A stretch of DNA of 64,000 nt from Hybos culiciformis (lineage: Eukaryota; Arthropoda; Insecta; Diptera; Hybotidae): assembly GCA_964007475.1 (NCBI GenBank), contig OZ023273.1:111275812-111339811 (forward strand). The letters run 5' to 3'. Under the pieces are notes generated by a model. The model was not told the origin of the DNA. It saw only the letters and a program-made list of their open reading frames with translations, and did not search any database. Of the stretch, positions 33,680 through 46,516 are shown one piece after another. Both the position numbers and the translations under genes were made by a program. Within the stretch, counting starts at the first letter, position 1. Each line of letters begins with the position of its first letter.

Positions 33680-35402
33680 TCTATCTATCTTCTATATATA
33701 TAAAACCGAAGTTGTATGTTTGTTTGTATGTTTGTCTGTTTGTATGTTTGTCTGTTTGTCTGTTCCGAATAGGCTCCTAAACCGCTCAACCGATCGTTTT
33801 CAAACTTACACCATGTCTTTGTGTCAGGTCGGGGGTCGTTATAGGCTATTTTAAAATTTGATTGACCTCCTACCCAGGGACCTCCCCCGGGGGCGGACTT
33901 CAAAAGTTCGTCCGATTTCATTCAAATTTGGTACGTAAAAAGAGGAAGTGATTACAAACAATTTCCGTAACAAAATATTTGTTGACTTCCTACCCAGCGA
34001 CCTCCTACCCAGGGATCTCCCCTCGGGGCGGATTTTAAAAGTTCGTCCGATGACATTCAAATTTGGTATGTTTAAAGAGGAACTGATTACACACAAATTT
34101 CGTAACTAAAAAATTGTTGACCTCCTACCCAGAGACCTCCCCTGGGGGCGGACTTCAAAAGTTCGTTCGATTTCATTCATGTAAACAGAGGAACTGATTA
34201 CACACAAATTTTGTAACAAAAAATTTGTTGACCTCTACCCAGCGACCTCCTATTCAAGGACCTCCTACCCAGAGACCCCCCCTGGGGGCGGACTTTAAAA
34301 GTTCTTCCGATTTCATTCAAATTTGGTAATTAAAAAGAAGAACTAATTACACAAATTACGTAACAAAAAATTTGTTGACCTCAAAAGTTCGTCCGATTTC
34401 ATTCAAATTTGGTATGTAAAAAGAGGAACTGATTACATACAAATTTCGTAACAAAAAATTTGTTGACTTCCTACCCAGGGACCTCCTACCCAAAGACCCC
34501 CCTGGGGCGGACTTTAAAAGTTTGTCCGATTTCATTTAAATTTGGTATGTAAAATTACACACAAATTTCGTAACAAAAAATTTGTTGACATCCTACACAG
34601 GGAACTCCCCTCGGGGCGGACTTTGAAAGTTCGTTTGATTTCATTCAAATTTGGTATGTAAGAAGAGGAAATAATTACACACAATTTCGGAACAAAAAAT
34701 TTGTTGACCTCCTACTCAGCGACCTCCCCCGGGGGCGGACTTCAAAAATTCGTCCGATTTCATTCAAATTTGACACGTAAAAAGACGAAATGATTACACA
34801 TAAATTCGTAACAAAAAATTTATTGATCTCCTCCTCTAGGGGAGGACTTCAAAATTTTATCCGATTTCATTTAAATTTGGTACATAAAAATGATTAAACA
34901 CACGAATTTCGTAACAAAAATTTAGCCCCATCTTTTTAGGGGGTCTCTTCGAATATATAGAAATCAATTTCTTTATTACTAATAACTACAGAATATTAAA
35001 AACTAAACAACTCAACCGATTGTTTCGAAATTTACACCGTCTCTTTATCTCGTTATAAGCTCGTTATAAGCTATTTTAAAATTTGAATGGCACCCTACTC
35101 AGAAATATCTCCCGGGGAGGACTGCAAAAGTTCTTCCCATTTCATTCAAATTTCATTCATAAAAAGAGGAAATGGATAAAAACACAAATTTGGTTTGGTT
35201 TGGAAACCTGTTTAAGGGAAGGATATCATTCGATTACATAGAATTTAAGTGTTGAATAAGTAGAAATGATAAATATTAATTCTTCTTAGATATTTTCCCA
35301 AATTTATAAAATAACTAGCTCCTATAATTGTTCATAAATCTGACAACAAAAATTTCACTTAAAACGTGTGTTCCACGACAACGTGTGTGCGGGTACAGCT
35401 AG
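33680..35402 (+). mobile_element. Helitron C, complete-looking, with internal minisatellite
   Basis: 5' end TCTATCTATCTTCTATATAT after A (33679); 3' end GCGGGTACAGCTAG before T (35403), exactly as expected for Helitrons. After the 5' end come a TGTTTGTATGTTTGTCTG tract, a conserved block (CGAATAGGCTCCTAAACCGC, CAACCGATCGTTTTCAAAC), about ten minisatellite units in the inverse orientation to the copy at 12 kb, then the conserved 3' block (GAATAAGTAGAAATGATAAA, AGCTCCTA). No Rep/helicase, so non-autonomous. This copy defines both termini for the family. Confidence 0.85.
33880..34920 (+). repeat. Minisatellite array inside Helitron C
   Basis: About ten units of roughly 90-150 bp, each with CGGACTT(C/T)AAAAGTTCGTCC, CATTCAAATTTGGTA, TTCGTAACAAAAAATTTGTT and variable numbers of GACCTCCTACCCAG. 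Units vary mainly by gain or loss of the CTCCTACCCAG subrepeat. Open frames through it are repeat artefacts. Confidence 0.8.
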
Positions 35403-36371
35403 TATAATATTAACGAAAACTACTTCATTATATAAATTAGCCTTCAAAAAAAACATTTAAATAACAAAAAAAAAAAAGGATACAGGTAGAATAATTTGAA
35501 ATTTCCTGCTGTTTATTTAATGTAATTTAATGTAAACGAATAATATATATGTACAATCACAATGTATTATATATATATAATACTGTTTTATTAATTCTAT
35601 AGAGAAATCTAATTACACAGAAGAGTCCGAAGGTAATCTACATAAATAATGTTAATGTAATTATAAAAATTAAGTTTTCATATAAGTTAAATTAAATTGT
35701 TAAATATATTTTATATATATAGTATAATATTACGTATATATATATTAAAATATCAATTAGTTTTATGAATTTAGCAAGTAAATATTGGAATATATAATAA
35801 ATTAGAGAATGTAATGAAATGATCGATTTACACTTAAAATAAAATTTAATTCAATTTTATTTATTAGAGTATATTAATAATTCTTTAAAGTGAATATTAC
35901 TTTTGTATTAAATTTATTCCTAAAATTAATGATGACATTATTGAAATTCTTAGATAACTAGATACTAGATATAAACATTGTATCATAGAAGTTGCAATAA
36001 AAATTTAAGATTTCCAACATTTATTATCAATAACATCTTTATAAATTAAAATCAAAAATGTTAGAATTATAATTTAATTAAAAAACAACATGCATGACCA
36101 ACCAAAACATAATAAATTCATATAATCGACCACAAATGTTAATAGGATATTTTTATTAGCTTAGTAATAAATTAAACTCCGGCAAAATTGCGAATTTCTA
36201 AAAAACATAAAATTTGCACAAATAAGATATTTAATTGTTTTAATGTGCATACTACAACATCATGAACCCTTAGTTCAAGTGGATGATGGGAATCGAAGAA
36301 ATCCCTTATGGAAGATTGTAAATTATTTTAAAGTGTACTTAAAGAAAATATTAATATTATTTTTAATTATT
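35403..36371. other. AT-rich spacer with a possible SINE relic
   Basis: No gene. At 36267-36296 CTTAGTTCAAGTGGATGATG followed by GGAATCGAA resembles the body and B-box region of the SINE at 14649-14810 with an internal deletion. The match is short. Confidence 0.3.
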
Positions 36372-36380
36372 ATAGAAATG

Positions 36381-37049
36381 GGGGGATGGAAATAAGGTCG
36401 CGGGAAATAAGGCCGCGACGTTTTTTGTTGCGGTCTTATTTCATTTTGAAAAATGAAATAAGGCCGCGAAGATTTTTTCGCGGCCTTATTTCGTTTTTCA
36501 AAATGAAATAAGGCCGCGAAAAAAATCCTCGCGGTCTTATTTCATTTTGAAAAATGAAATAAGACCGCAAAAAATTCCTCGCGGCCTTATTTCGTTTTGA
36601 AAAATGAAATAAGACCGCGACAAAAAAAAAACAATTATTCGGAGGGCTAATTTCATTTTTATAAATGAAATAAGGCCGCGTAATCCCACTGACCAACCGC
36701 CCGCCGGCCGCCCTGCTGCCCCCTGCCCTGTGTGCTCACCTCACAAGATTACGCGGCCTTATTTCGTTTTTCAAAATGAAATAAGGCAGCGAAAAAATCC
36801 TCGCGGCCTTATTTCATTTTTCAAAATGAAATTAGCCCTCCGATTAATTTTTTTTTTGTCGCGGACTTATTTCATTTTTCAAAACGAAATAAGGCCGCGA
36901 GGAATTTTATGCGGTCTTATTTCATTTTTCAAAATGAAATAAGACCGCGAGGATTTTTTCGCGGCCTTATTTCATTTTTCAAAATGAAATAAGACCGCAA
37001 CAAAAAATCTATCGCGGCCTTATTTCCCGCGGCCTTATTTCACTGCGGC
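36381..37049. mobile_element. Foldback element of nested GC-rich palindromes, 9-bp target duplication
   Basis: The 669-bp block has two arms, each made of about five or six hairpin units in which GCGGCCTTATTTCATTTT runs into its complement and then GAAATAAGGCCGCG, joined by short A/T linkers. The arms are also inverted repeats of one another about a centre near 36715. The centre is a roughly 60-bp C-rich loop (ACCGCCCGCCGGCCGCCCTG). ATAGAAATG flanks both sides exactly (36372-36380 and 37050-37058). Foldback and Mutator-like elements make 9-bp duplications, so transposition is well supported. Its G+C is far above the window. Open frames here (repeated RPYFIFQNEIRPR) are palindrome artefacts. 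Confidence 0.85.
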
Positions 37050-37058
37050 ATAGAAATG

Positions 37059-40000
37059 CTTTGATTTTGTATGTGCTATATTATTATGCTATATTATATT
37101 ATTGTGCTATATTATATTATATTATTTTGTATGTGCTATTAAGATTAATTTTATATACGTATCGTATATGTTTGTTCAATAATTTTTCAATTGGTACTTG
37201 AAATTAACAAAAATATATCAATTTCATTTTTCCATAATATTATTTTTGAATCCAGCATAAACCTTACTAAAACAACTATATAACTGATAGTATTTTAAAT
37301 TATATACAAAAATAATATTTATTTTAGATTCCTCTAGTGAGATTTTATCAAAATGTAACATAGAAAATCATTTTGAAAGATAAATTTATTCTTAATATAC
37401 TGTCTGGTTCACAAACAAGGAATGAATTTAAAATTTTTACATTTTTTTAACGACTTTCAAGATATGTTTCGAACGAGAAACATGTTTCATTTTATTTTCA
37501 AAGCCTTGTTATTGTCGTGTATACGCATAGAGGGTGACTATTGTGTGAACTTAGGGTTGAATCATAAGTGGAGATAGCATTTTATGTTCTATTCTGGCTA
37601 AAGATGGAATAATAAATTCATTCAGAATTATTACCAATAATTTGTTTCTAGTTCAGATTTATTTAAAAAAGTTTACGTAAGAAAACTTTTTACTTAATTT
37701 AATAAACTTGAAGTTTAATTTTTTTAGCATGTGAAATGAATGGCAATTATTAATCGTATATATGTATATAAAACAATTGCATATGATATTAATAATTAAT
37801 CGCATATAACATTATTATAATTATATGACAATGCCGCATAAATCTTAATCAATCAAGAAATGTTTGTCATTTTCTCGATTCAAATAGACTAACAAAGTTT
37901 AGTGATTTTTTTTAACAGCAAATACTAATATCATTATTTACGTGAATATTATTTAATATATTTCTCGAAAGATATTTTTTGAAATAAAAAACCTTTTGAT
38001 ATAAAATATATCCAACAGATATTGCACATAAAAAGTATATACATACACATATTATGGGTAATATATGTATGATATACGAAAATAATTTTTTTTATTTGAT
38101 TTTACCTAATAAAGTGAAACGATTGAGTCCAGGATTGTGGAATTAAAAACATTTCCTTTAATTCAATAAAAAAAATTTAGCCAGACAAAAAAAGGAAAAA
38201 AAAAATAAATAAAATAACGAAAATGGAAACTCGGTCAACCATACATAATATTGCAGTGTACCCATAGATTATACATATATAAATTTATTTCATTAGCATT
38301 GAGAAAATATGTATTAATGTATGTTCTAGGTATACTAGAAAAACAAAAGGACCAAAGAATTAATAAAAATAATTCAGTTTAAAAATTGAAATAACCAAAA
38401 CCAAAAATAAACTTGAAATGAGAGAAAAAGAACAGAACAAAAAAAAAAAATAAATAAAAATATAACTATTTCAAATGACAATATAATATGAACCTGCAAA
38501 AATATTCTTCTTTTTGATCAAATCTATCGTTTCTGAGTAAAATGTTTGAATCGAAATATTCGAAATGATCTAAATGTTTACTACAAATGGATAATAGGAA
38601 ATGATGAAGTCGATTTCTATTTAACAAGAAATTCGTTTCTTTAATAATTTCTCAACAAAAATTTTATATAAAGCAATCGTTAACATAAAACAAGCCATTA
38701 ATATTTAGTTTTTCTTAAATTCTTTCTAAATGGTCACGAACATTTTTCGAAATTGCTAAATCATTTTTAGAATTTTTAATAAATAAATGTATCTTTGTTT
38801 TTATATATTTGTAAGAATAATCTTAAGCTTTTTGGGTCAAAATCCTTTTAATAAAAATTTTTAACGAAAGAATGAGTTGAATCCTTAATTATATATTTTA
38901 TTACTTATATTTATACAAGAAATGTTTATATATAATAAAATTAATTATATTAGAGAATAACTCTATAAAGCATTGCTGCGCATAAAGAAATATATCACCG
39001 AAATTTATATATTTGTTAAGGTTGTTAGGGTAGGTTAGATTAGACCGGCAACTGCTCGGCCACACGAGATACTATGCTTACAGGAATATTATATTATACG
39101 AAGGTTTGAGTTATTGGAACAGTAAATATAGCTTGGTTTTTTAGTACTCTAGAACACATACAATTTGAAAGCTATAATAACTAAATTCTTTTCATATAAA
39201 TTTTTTATACATATATGATAATTAATTTACATAATTCTCAAAAAGAATAAAAGTTGTCTTATGGACAAGAAAATTATTTTACATAAAACATAACTAATAC
39301 TTTTCTTATGCAGACTTTTAAAAAGAAAAATTTTCCAAAATTTTTTTTTATGTTAATAAAATCATAAAAAGGAATTTTTATCATCTTCTGTTTTTGAACT
39401 TTATTTTTAAATTGCCTTGGGTGTTATGAAAATTAACTGGAAAATTTATTCATTTTTATGTTCAACATAAAGTCATAAAAGTGGATAAACCCTGTATTGG
39501 TCGTGCTGAAATAATCCTCACACAAAAAGGACTATATCTCTGATTAAGAAAGAAAGTTTTTTTTGATTTATTTTATTATATATAAGAAAGTAAGTAACTA
39601 GTCTTATGCGACCAATTTTTTCTTTATCATTTTTTTTTTTTACGAAATATTCTTAGAAAAAAATGCAATTTAAGAAAATTTTTTATTACAATTTTCCAGG
39701 CAAAAAAAAAATGTATTTGGTACAAGTGCAAAATATCTTGAACAAAAAAAAATTTGTTTATGTGGGTTTTCAAGTTAAAAAAAAAAAAATTAGTAATAAT
39801 TCAAGATAATTTGAAGTTTGTCCTAAATGAAACTTTGAAAAACACGTATTCAAAGTTTTCATTTGATGTCGCAAACCTTTAATTTAGTTTCAAATTTCTA
39901 AAATATTTTGAGATTTTTTATATGCATCCAAACCGATAATGAAAATGGGCTTAGCTAGTTCCAAACATGAACTTTTTATTAAAATCAAATGCTTGATTCT

Positions 40001-41327
40001 TTTTTTAAATAACAATTTTAGAGATACGATCTGGGAAAAAATTATAATATTAATAAAATGTAATATTTGTAGACAATTTTTATTTTTGGTACTTTTTCTA
40101 GTTTATTTTTTACATAAATTTTAAATAAAAATAATATTCAACCTCATTCTGAAGAAATTATTTACAAAAAAAGAAGAAAAAACTTAAGACCAAAGTGAGA
40201 AATAATAAATGTTTCATCTGGGTTTCATTATGTAGTTTCCATACAGTCATAGTAAACATTATATTTTTATATTATTTCAGCAGTGTTTTCTAAGAGATTT
40301 TGTTGTACGTATATGATTGTAAGAATCCAAATATAGAAGTTATGGAATTAAAGAAAAGAATATTTAAAAATTTGATAATAATTGGCTGCAAAAATATTTC
40401 TATATACTATTCTTTATTTTCCAATAAAATCTATTGTCATTTGTTTTAGTAAAGTGTTTATATGAAATGCTACATCAGTTTGTAAAGAAATACCATGATG
40501 ATGAGTAAGCCGAGGAATTCATGTATATTTTGGAAATTTTTTTTTTTGGAAACAATTTAAAGTATTAGCTAAGATTATTATACTTTAACCCCAAGACTCG
40601 ACTAATAATTTCCAATATTTTAAGATTGAGTTTTATTTTACAAACACTAAATATAAGAAAAGGGATTATATATTTTTCAATGTGCAATGAAAATTTTTTT
40701 AAATTTTTAGAATTTAATTTTATTTTACAAGTTTGTAAAGCACTGTTAAAATATTTAATAAAACTAGGTTATAAAATAAAAGAAACGTGTTAAAATAAAT
40801 ATAAAAAAAATATATAAATGTATATTTATTTTTTTATCTGTTAATATGTATACCACTACTGTTCAGTGTAGTATTGTAAAGTGAATTAAAATTAATAAGT
40901 CCACAATGCTTGGGATCAATTTAAGGATAAGGACAAATAAATTTATATTGCACACATAATACCTACGTTCAATATTTACTTTATATTTATATTACAAAAA
41001 AAACCTTAATAATAAAATTAAATGTACATATATACAGGAAGAATTATTATTTTTATCGCAAGCAAAGTATATGACATTAGTATCATAAAATTTGTGACAA
41101 GTAATTAAGTGAGAAAAATTTATGGAATTGTCGATTGAATGTAAGTAGTTATGAGATTTTAATAATAATTCTGTTAGTTTTCAATAAAGGTTTCACAAAT
41201 TTTTTTACAATAAAAAATGTTTTTGAGAATATTATATATATTTTTAGAACAATTTTCAATTTTAAAAAAACAGACGCTTCATTTGAAAATAAATTCCTAT
41301 TTTAATTAATTAAGTAAATCTAATTAC
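37059..41327. other. AT-rich intergenic stretch, nothing supported
   Basis: About 4.3 kb. A GGTTGTTAGGGTAGGTTAG tract at 39017-39035 followed by GACCGGCAACTGCTCGGCC is GC-richer and may be a repeat fragment, but I cannot place it. No exons or element termini seen. Confidence 0.4.
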
Positions 41328-41803
41328 ACGGTAAAAAAAAAAAAGGTCTTTTTTACTATTTAAGGTGCAGCCGGCGAGTACGTGGGAGTTTTTTAAAATT
41401 ATTAAAATTAAAGTTAATTTAAAATAGTGTAAAAAGCAAACGAAAAAAATGCACGTTTGACAATATAGTTCTTAATTATTACTTCAATTTATACAAAATT
41501 GTGCAATTATTTATTAAGAGTTACCAAAAATAGAATAGAACAGGAAAATGGAATGTGTGAAATGTGTTTTACGCTTTTTCAGTTTAAAATTAGATAAAAA
41601 AATTAGTAAAATATATTAATAATGTTGTAATTATTTCCTTATTTTGGTAAAATAATTTTTAATCTAAATGAAAATTATTAATTACTAAAAAAAGAAAAAA
41701 ACGTTATAATTATAAATTAAAAACAACACAAAAATATGTAAAACGAGTTTACACTTTTTTCGGTGTAGAAAAAAGAGTAAAAAACGCCCAATTTTTTTTA
41801 CCG
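41328..41803 (+). mobile_element. MITE of the ACGGTAAAAA family, copy 2
   Basis: Terminal repeats ACGGTAAAAAAAAAAAAGG and, reversed from the right, ACGGTAAAAAAAATTGGG. The subterminal CAGCCGGCGAGTACGTGGGA matches the element at 16486-17000 in inverted orientation. 476 bp, non-coding, target duplication not clear. Confidence 0.7.
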
Positions 41804-44258
41804 TATACGTCAAAACTATTTTTCGTTCCATTACGCAAAAAATTTAGAATAAAATCAATGATCTCAAAATAATAACATTTTCTTTAACCAAAATGAAAAA
41901 AAACAAATAAAATTATAACATTTTAGTTAGTTATCCTAATTTTATTTACTCAGTGAAACTAATTTCCTTTTGAATTTATTATCCTTTAGATAGAAAAAAA
42001 AATTTACTTGTAACAATACAAAGTCGATAAAAAAAATTCTCATCACAATATTTTATGTATAATAATATGAGAATTTATTTTTGTTTTTTATTATTCGAAA
42101 ATATCTTAAAGGATATAAATTTTTCCTTTACAAAGAAAATGATTACTTATACGTATCTGTATATGAAAATCCGGTAACTTTTATTTTTTTGTAAAATTCT
42201 CATTTATTTTTTAAATGTAAAATGCATAAATTGGATGTTGAATTTTACAAAGCATAAAAGAAATTCAATTTCCGGTCTTATTATATCTAAGCTTGAAATT
42301 TCATCAGTAGTTTTGTATTATACATATAAAAAATACTTTGCTGAAAGCCATCATATTCATTATTTCATTTTGTATGGCCAAGGTGAATTATTTATTGTTG
42401 TTTTACTGTTGCCATATGAAGAAAGGGAGTTATTACAACGATAAATCGTACGTATACTTTCGGAACTTCAACTAAAAATTAAAATAATTATTCAAGTACA
42501 CTTGCTCAATGTTTTAATCCGCAGCGAGACAATCCTGTTAAATCTATCTAATAATTACCTAAAATTGTCTAGACATTATAATTATAACTAGAAAGTAAGT
42601 TCGAGCTTTCTTAATTACTTAATTATAAAATAAGAATTTTTTCACACTTTTATGAATCATTAAATACCTCTGTGAGAAAATTTAATAATTTTTTTAATTA
42701 ATATATTTGAACAAGCTTTATTCGCGTGTATAATTTTGAATTAATTTGATGTATAATTTTTGTTAGTACACCTAATTTTACATTTATATAATTTACATTT
42801 ACATAAAAAGGGATGTACCTACATATTTTATTATAGAAAAAAAATTACTGACTACATTGTTATTATACGATTTTCTTTATAAGCTTTCCATTATTTTTTT
42901 TTATTTTTATTATTTAACTTCAGAATTATTTATGGTCATTACGACAATAAATTTTGTCCTTCAGAAAAACCATTTTTTATTTAAAAAAAAATATATATTA
43001 GTGCTCTAATGTGATTAACTTATTTATTTGGCAAAAAAAAAAAAAAAACACCAAGATTTATATAAAAGATTACCAATGTGAAAAAAAGGAAATTAAACGT
43101 ATGCCGGAATTTAAACACTGAAGAGAAAAATTATCGTAGAAATTGAAATTCGGTCAGTTAGAAACCCAATGCGATCCGTTTTTGAAAAATACTAGTAGTT
43201 AAGTCTTAACGGAACTGCAGTCTCCTCTCAGCCGACTTTTACTATTTCAAATGTTTATGATAAATCAACATAAACAGAAGTTATTATAATGGTGTTTACA
43301 ACATAAAATAACCTTTTCAAAGAGCGGATAATTTAATTGTAGAATTTAGATAGATTCTGGTTCTTTCGTCTTTATAAAAACAACATAAATTTAAAGTATT
43401 AATATCCTTTTTTCAATAAAATGTTCAAAAAAAAAACGAAAATAGTTTCCTTGAAAATGAGAAAAACCAATAAGAAATGAAAAATTATTGCACTTTTTCT
43501 GTTATAAAGAATTTAATTTTTCTTTATTTTGTATGGACAAAAATTATAATAAAATTATTTACTATATCCATAAACAATTTTCTTCTTTCATTAAAAATTA
43601 AATTCTTAGGAAATATTCTTTTAGAAATAACTTCAAAAATTATTAAAAATATTAATCATCAAATTGTTTGAATTTTTTTTATGATATAATTTATGCTTAT
43701 GTTTATAATACAGATTCTGGAGAAGACTTTTATTAAGTTGATTTATTGACTTTTGTTAAACACTGGCTTATTGTTGGGAAATTTTGAATCACTATAGTAT
43801 ATGTACGGTAAATGGTTGCAATGAACTACATCATAAAATTCTACTGGATGTAGTTCCCGACAAAAAAAAATTATAATTTTTATTTTTCTTCATAATTTTT
43901 ATAATTAAGAATTCGTAGGAATTGTTTGAAATAATAATTTTTTTCAAAACCCATTATTCCATGAGCATTAGATAAATAAATTCTTAATATATAACATAAT
44001 GCACAATGATATAATTACTTATATACAAGTTTAATTAAATTATTTAAACAATAATATGTACATATTAATTAAAATGGTCCCAATTTTAAACAAAAAACCA
44101 ATTGAAATTATATTTGTTAAAATAATATTCAAACATTATAGTTTTAATATTTTGACTATAATTAAAACCACCACCGAAATTAAAATTTTTGTACTTTTTT
44201 AATTTATGTTTTTCGATTAAAAAAATTGATAAATTTAATTATATTATTTTTCGATTAC
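41804..44258. other. AT-rich intergenic stretch, nothing supported
   Basis: A GC-richer patch at 43150-43250 (GCGATCCGTT, GAACTGCAGTCTCCTCTCAG) has no open frame or terminal repeat that I can interpret. Otherwise featureless. Confidence 0.4.
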
Positions 44259-44269
44259 TATTAATTTAC

Positions 44270-44271
<2 letters not shown>

Positions 44272-44303
<32 letters not shown>

Positions 44304-46516
44304 TTTATTCAGTTCATAATAAAAATTTTGACAAATTATAAAAGTAATAAATCTTAAACATACTTAAGAGCTTGGTAAAAATAAATAAACCGTCAGCTCC
44401 GTTGGCAATCCATACTTAAAATAAATCATTATCAATAGTTATCAAAAAAGAATTTACATATTTGTTAATAGTTACCAAAAAAGAATTTACATATTTAACC
44501 AAATAAAGATAAAAATAATAGTAAAAGAAGCAACCTAACAGTTTTATTTAAGCAAATTCTGATATAAGAAGATCTCGATATCTTTTAGCAGTTTTTATGT
44601 AATTTGCCAAACTTAACCAGTCCTCACCATTTAAAATTTCTATAACCTCACTAAAAGACAAATTGCTTTTGCCAAAAAACATTATTCTATACTGTTTGAA
44701 AATAGGACAAACACCCATAAAATGGAAGCAATCTTCTTTTTGCTTTAAATTACATATGGTACAAAATTGATTAAAGCTACCATTATGAGGGGACCCATTC
44801 AAACCAAAAACTTCACATCTCATTTTAAAAATCAATGAGATCTTATAGCAATCAAAGTCGTCTCTAAAGTAGTTGTTGCTACTTAAATTGTAGCAGAGTT
44901 GAGAATAAATAATCCTGCCACTAGACTCATTAGCCTCCACTGTTAGCAAAAATCTCAAGTTTTCATCTGTTTTTCTAATGATGTTATACAAAGATTCCTT
45001 AAGACTTACCATGTCAGACGTATAGTCCACAAAAACCACACCACTATCTCTAGCAAGAGTTTTCCAATCCTTTATACACCAATCCTTATTTCTCATTTCG
45101 TATTCTAAAAGTTTTTTAGGAAGTCTGTTATCATGATCACACAAAATCTTTAGAAAGTAATCCGCTTGTAATTTAAGAGTATAAATGAATAGAGGGGGCA
45201 AACCAGTTTCCAAACATAAGGTATAATTGGGAGTATTTAACGGAAAGTTGAACATTTTTTTTAGAAAATTTCTTTGGAATTTCTCTACCTCTTTATATTG
45301 TTTACTTCCCCAAACCTGAGCAGCGTAACATAAACTTGAACGTGCTACCGCTTCGTATACTTTAAACTTAATCGACTGAGAAACATTTTTATTTTTGAAA
45401 ATATTTTTCCAATTAGCATTTAAAGCTTTTTGACTAGATTTAGCTTTATCTGTCAAATGTATGTTAAAATTACCCATTTTATTAAGCCTAACGCCCAAAT
45501 ATACATATTCTGAAACTTCCTCGAGAACGGCGGTATCAAATTTCCATCTTATTAACTGCTGATTTTGTCCATTAAAGATCATAACTTTAGTTTTTTCACA
45601 ATTAATTACTAAGCCCCATTTTGCGCAGTAGTCAGACAGTCTATTTATCATTAGTTGCAGTGTTTCAGGGGTCTCGGCCAATAGCACTATATCATCAGCG
45701 TATAATAAGATATTAACAATTGTCGACGCTATTCTTATACCTCCCGGTATCTCGAAAACTATGTCATTTATGAACAGCGCGAACAGTAGAGCACTCAGTA
45801 CACATCCTTGCTTAACTCCAGAGTTCGTAAAAAACCAGTCCGAATACCCTTTACTACCCCATACACAAGCCTGCGTATCTTTATATAGTTCTTTCAACAC
45901 TGCTAGTACTTTTGACGATACGCCTAACAGGGATAGTTTATAGAAAAGTGCATTTCTGTTAACAGAGTCAAAAGCAGCTCTAAAATCTACAAAACAGGCA
46001 TAAACCTTCTTTTTCCTATTTTGGAAAGCTTTAACAATTGATGTGAGAGAAAATAAATGATCGTTAGTGCCATATTTTTTTCTAAATCCTGCTTGAAACT
46101 CAGTCAAAATATCATTTCTCTTCACCCATAATTCAAGTCGATTTAGTATAATTCCACAAAAAATCTTCGCAATAACATCCGTAAAAGAAATACCCCTATA
46201 ATTCGCAACCACATCTATGGACCCTTTTTTATGTATCGGAAAAATAACTGACCTCCTGAAGGAGTTCGGAATATCACCAGTTGAAAAAATTCTATTATAT
46301 AACTGAGTCAAACAACAAATAAATTTATCTGAGGAACTTTTAAAGAATTCATACGGCACCCCATCGATTCCCGGGGCCTTACCATTTTTTGCAGCTTTTA
46401 AAATACTACTTACTTCGGCTTCACTAATGCTAGCATCAAGATTTTCATCAAGTACAAGAGGTTCTGCATAGTAGTACGAGATAGAGACATTCTCCAGATA
46501 TAATAGTTTCTGAAAA
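44272..46516 (-). mobile_element. 5'-truncated LINE with 13-bp target duplication
   Basis: TATTAATTTACTA flanks both ends exactly (44259-44271 and 46517-46529). On the minus strand the element starts inside the reverse-transcriptase gene, keeps the full 3' part, a 3' UTR of about 250 bases and a terminal (TTA)n microsatellite tail (44272-44302). Truncation at the 5' end plus a 13-bp duplication is the product of target-primed reverse transcription. The intact frame and exact duplication suggest a fairly recent insertion. A microsatellite tail rather than poly-A separates it from the LINE fragment at 21.7 kb. Within the 3' UTR the segment TATGTAAATTCTTTTTTGRTAACTATT is repeated twice in tandem. 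Confidence 0.9.
44548..46515 (-). CDS. Non-LTR retrotransposon reverse transcriptase, 5'-partial
   Basis: Open for 655 codons from the truncation point to the TAA, with no stops or shifts. The order of motifs is that of a LINE reverse transcriptase: NGKAPGIDGVPYEFF near residue 40-55, PIHKK...YRGIS around 93-109, FVDFRAAFDSVNR around 175-187, GVKQGCVLSALLFALF around 233-248, and the catalytic YADD around 272-275, followed by the thumb segment (KTKVMIF). Near the C-terminus is a Cys/His cluster, CTICNLKQKEDCFHFMGVC, as in CR1/jockey-like and related clades. No RNase H domain is seen. The N-terminal endonuclease and any ORF1 are lost by 5' truncation, so it cannot move alone. The clade is not settled from motifs. 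Start codon unknown; GTG at 46359 is simply the first start-like codon. Confidence 0.9.
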   Translation of the reverse strand, partial: FQKLLYLENVSISYYYAEPLVLDENLDASISEAEVSSILKAAKNGKAPGIDGVPYEFFKSSSDKFICCLTQLYNRIFSTGDIPNSFRRSVIFPIHKKGSIDVVANYRGISFTDVIAKIFCGIILNRLELWVKRNDILTEFQAGFRKKYGTNDHLFSLTSIVKAFQNRKKKVYACFVDFRAAFDSVNRNALFYKLSLLGVSSKVLAVLKELYKDTQACVWGSKGYSDWFFTNSGVKQGCVLSALLFALFINDIVFEIPGGIRIASTIVNILLYADDIVLLAETPETLQLMINRLSDYCAKWGLVINCEKTKVMIFNGQNQQLIRWKFDTAVLEEVSEYVYLGVRLNKMGNFNIHLTDKAKSSQKALNANWKNIFKNKNVSQSIKFKVYEAVARSSLCYAAQVWGSKQYKEVEKFQRNFLKKMFNFPLNTPNYTLCLETGLPPLFIYTLKLQADYFLKILCDHDNRLPKKLLEYEMRNKDWCIKDWKTLARDSGVVFVDYTSDMVSLKESLYNIIRKTDENLRFLLTVEANESSGRIIYSQLCYNLSSNNYFRDDFDCYKISLIFKMRCEVFGLNGSPHNGSFNQFCTICNLKQKEDCFHFMGVCPIFKQYRIMFFGKSNLSFSEVIEILNGEDWLSLANYIKTAKRYRDLLISEFA

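Noticed and set aside
33880..34920. CRISPR-like array of repeats
   Set aside because: Units vary in length, there are no constant-length unique spacers, and the context is a eukaryotic Helitron.
36436..36942. Open frames with repeated RPYFIFQNEIRPR on both strands
   Set aside because: They come from the nested palindromes of the foldback element; equal peptides on both strands show they are structural artefacts.
39017..39035. TTAGG-like telomeric repeat (GTTAGGGTAGGTTAG)
   Set aside because: Only two or three imperfect units inside ordinary AT-rich sequence; no telomeric array.
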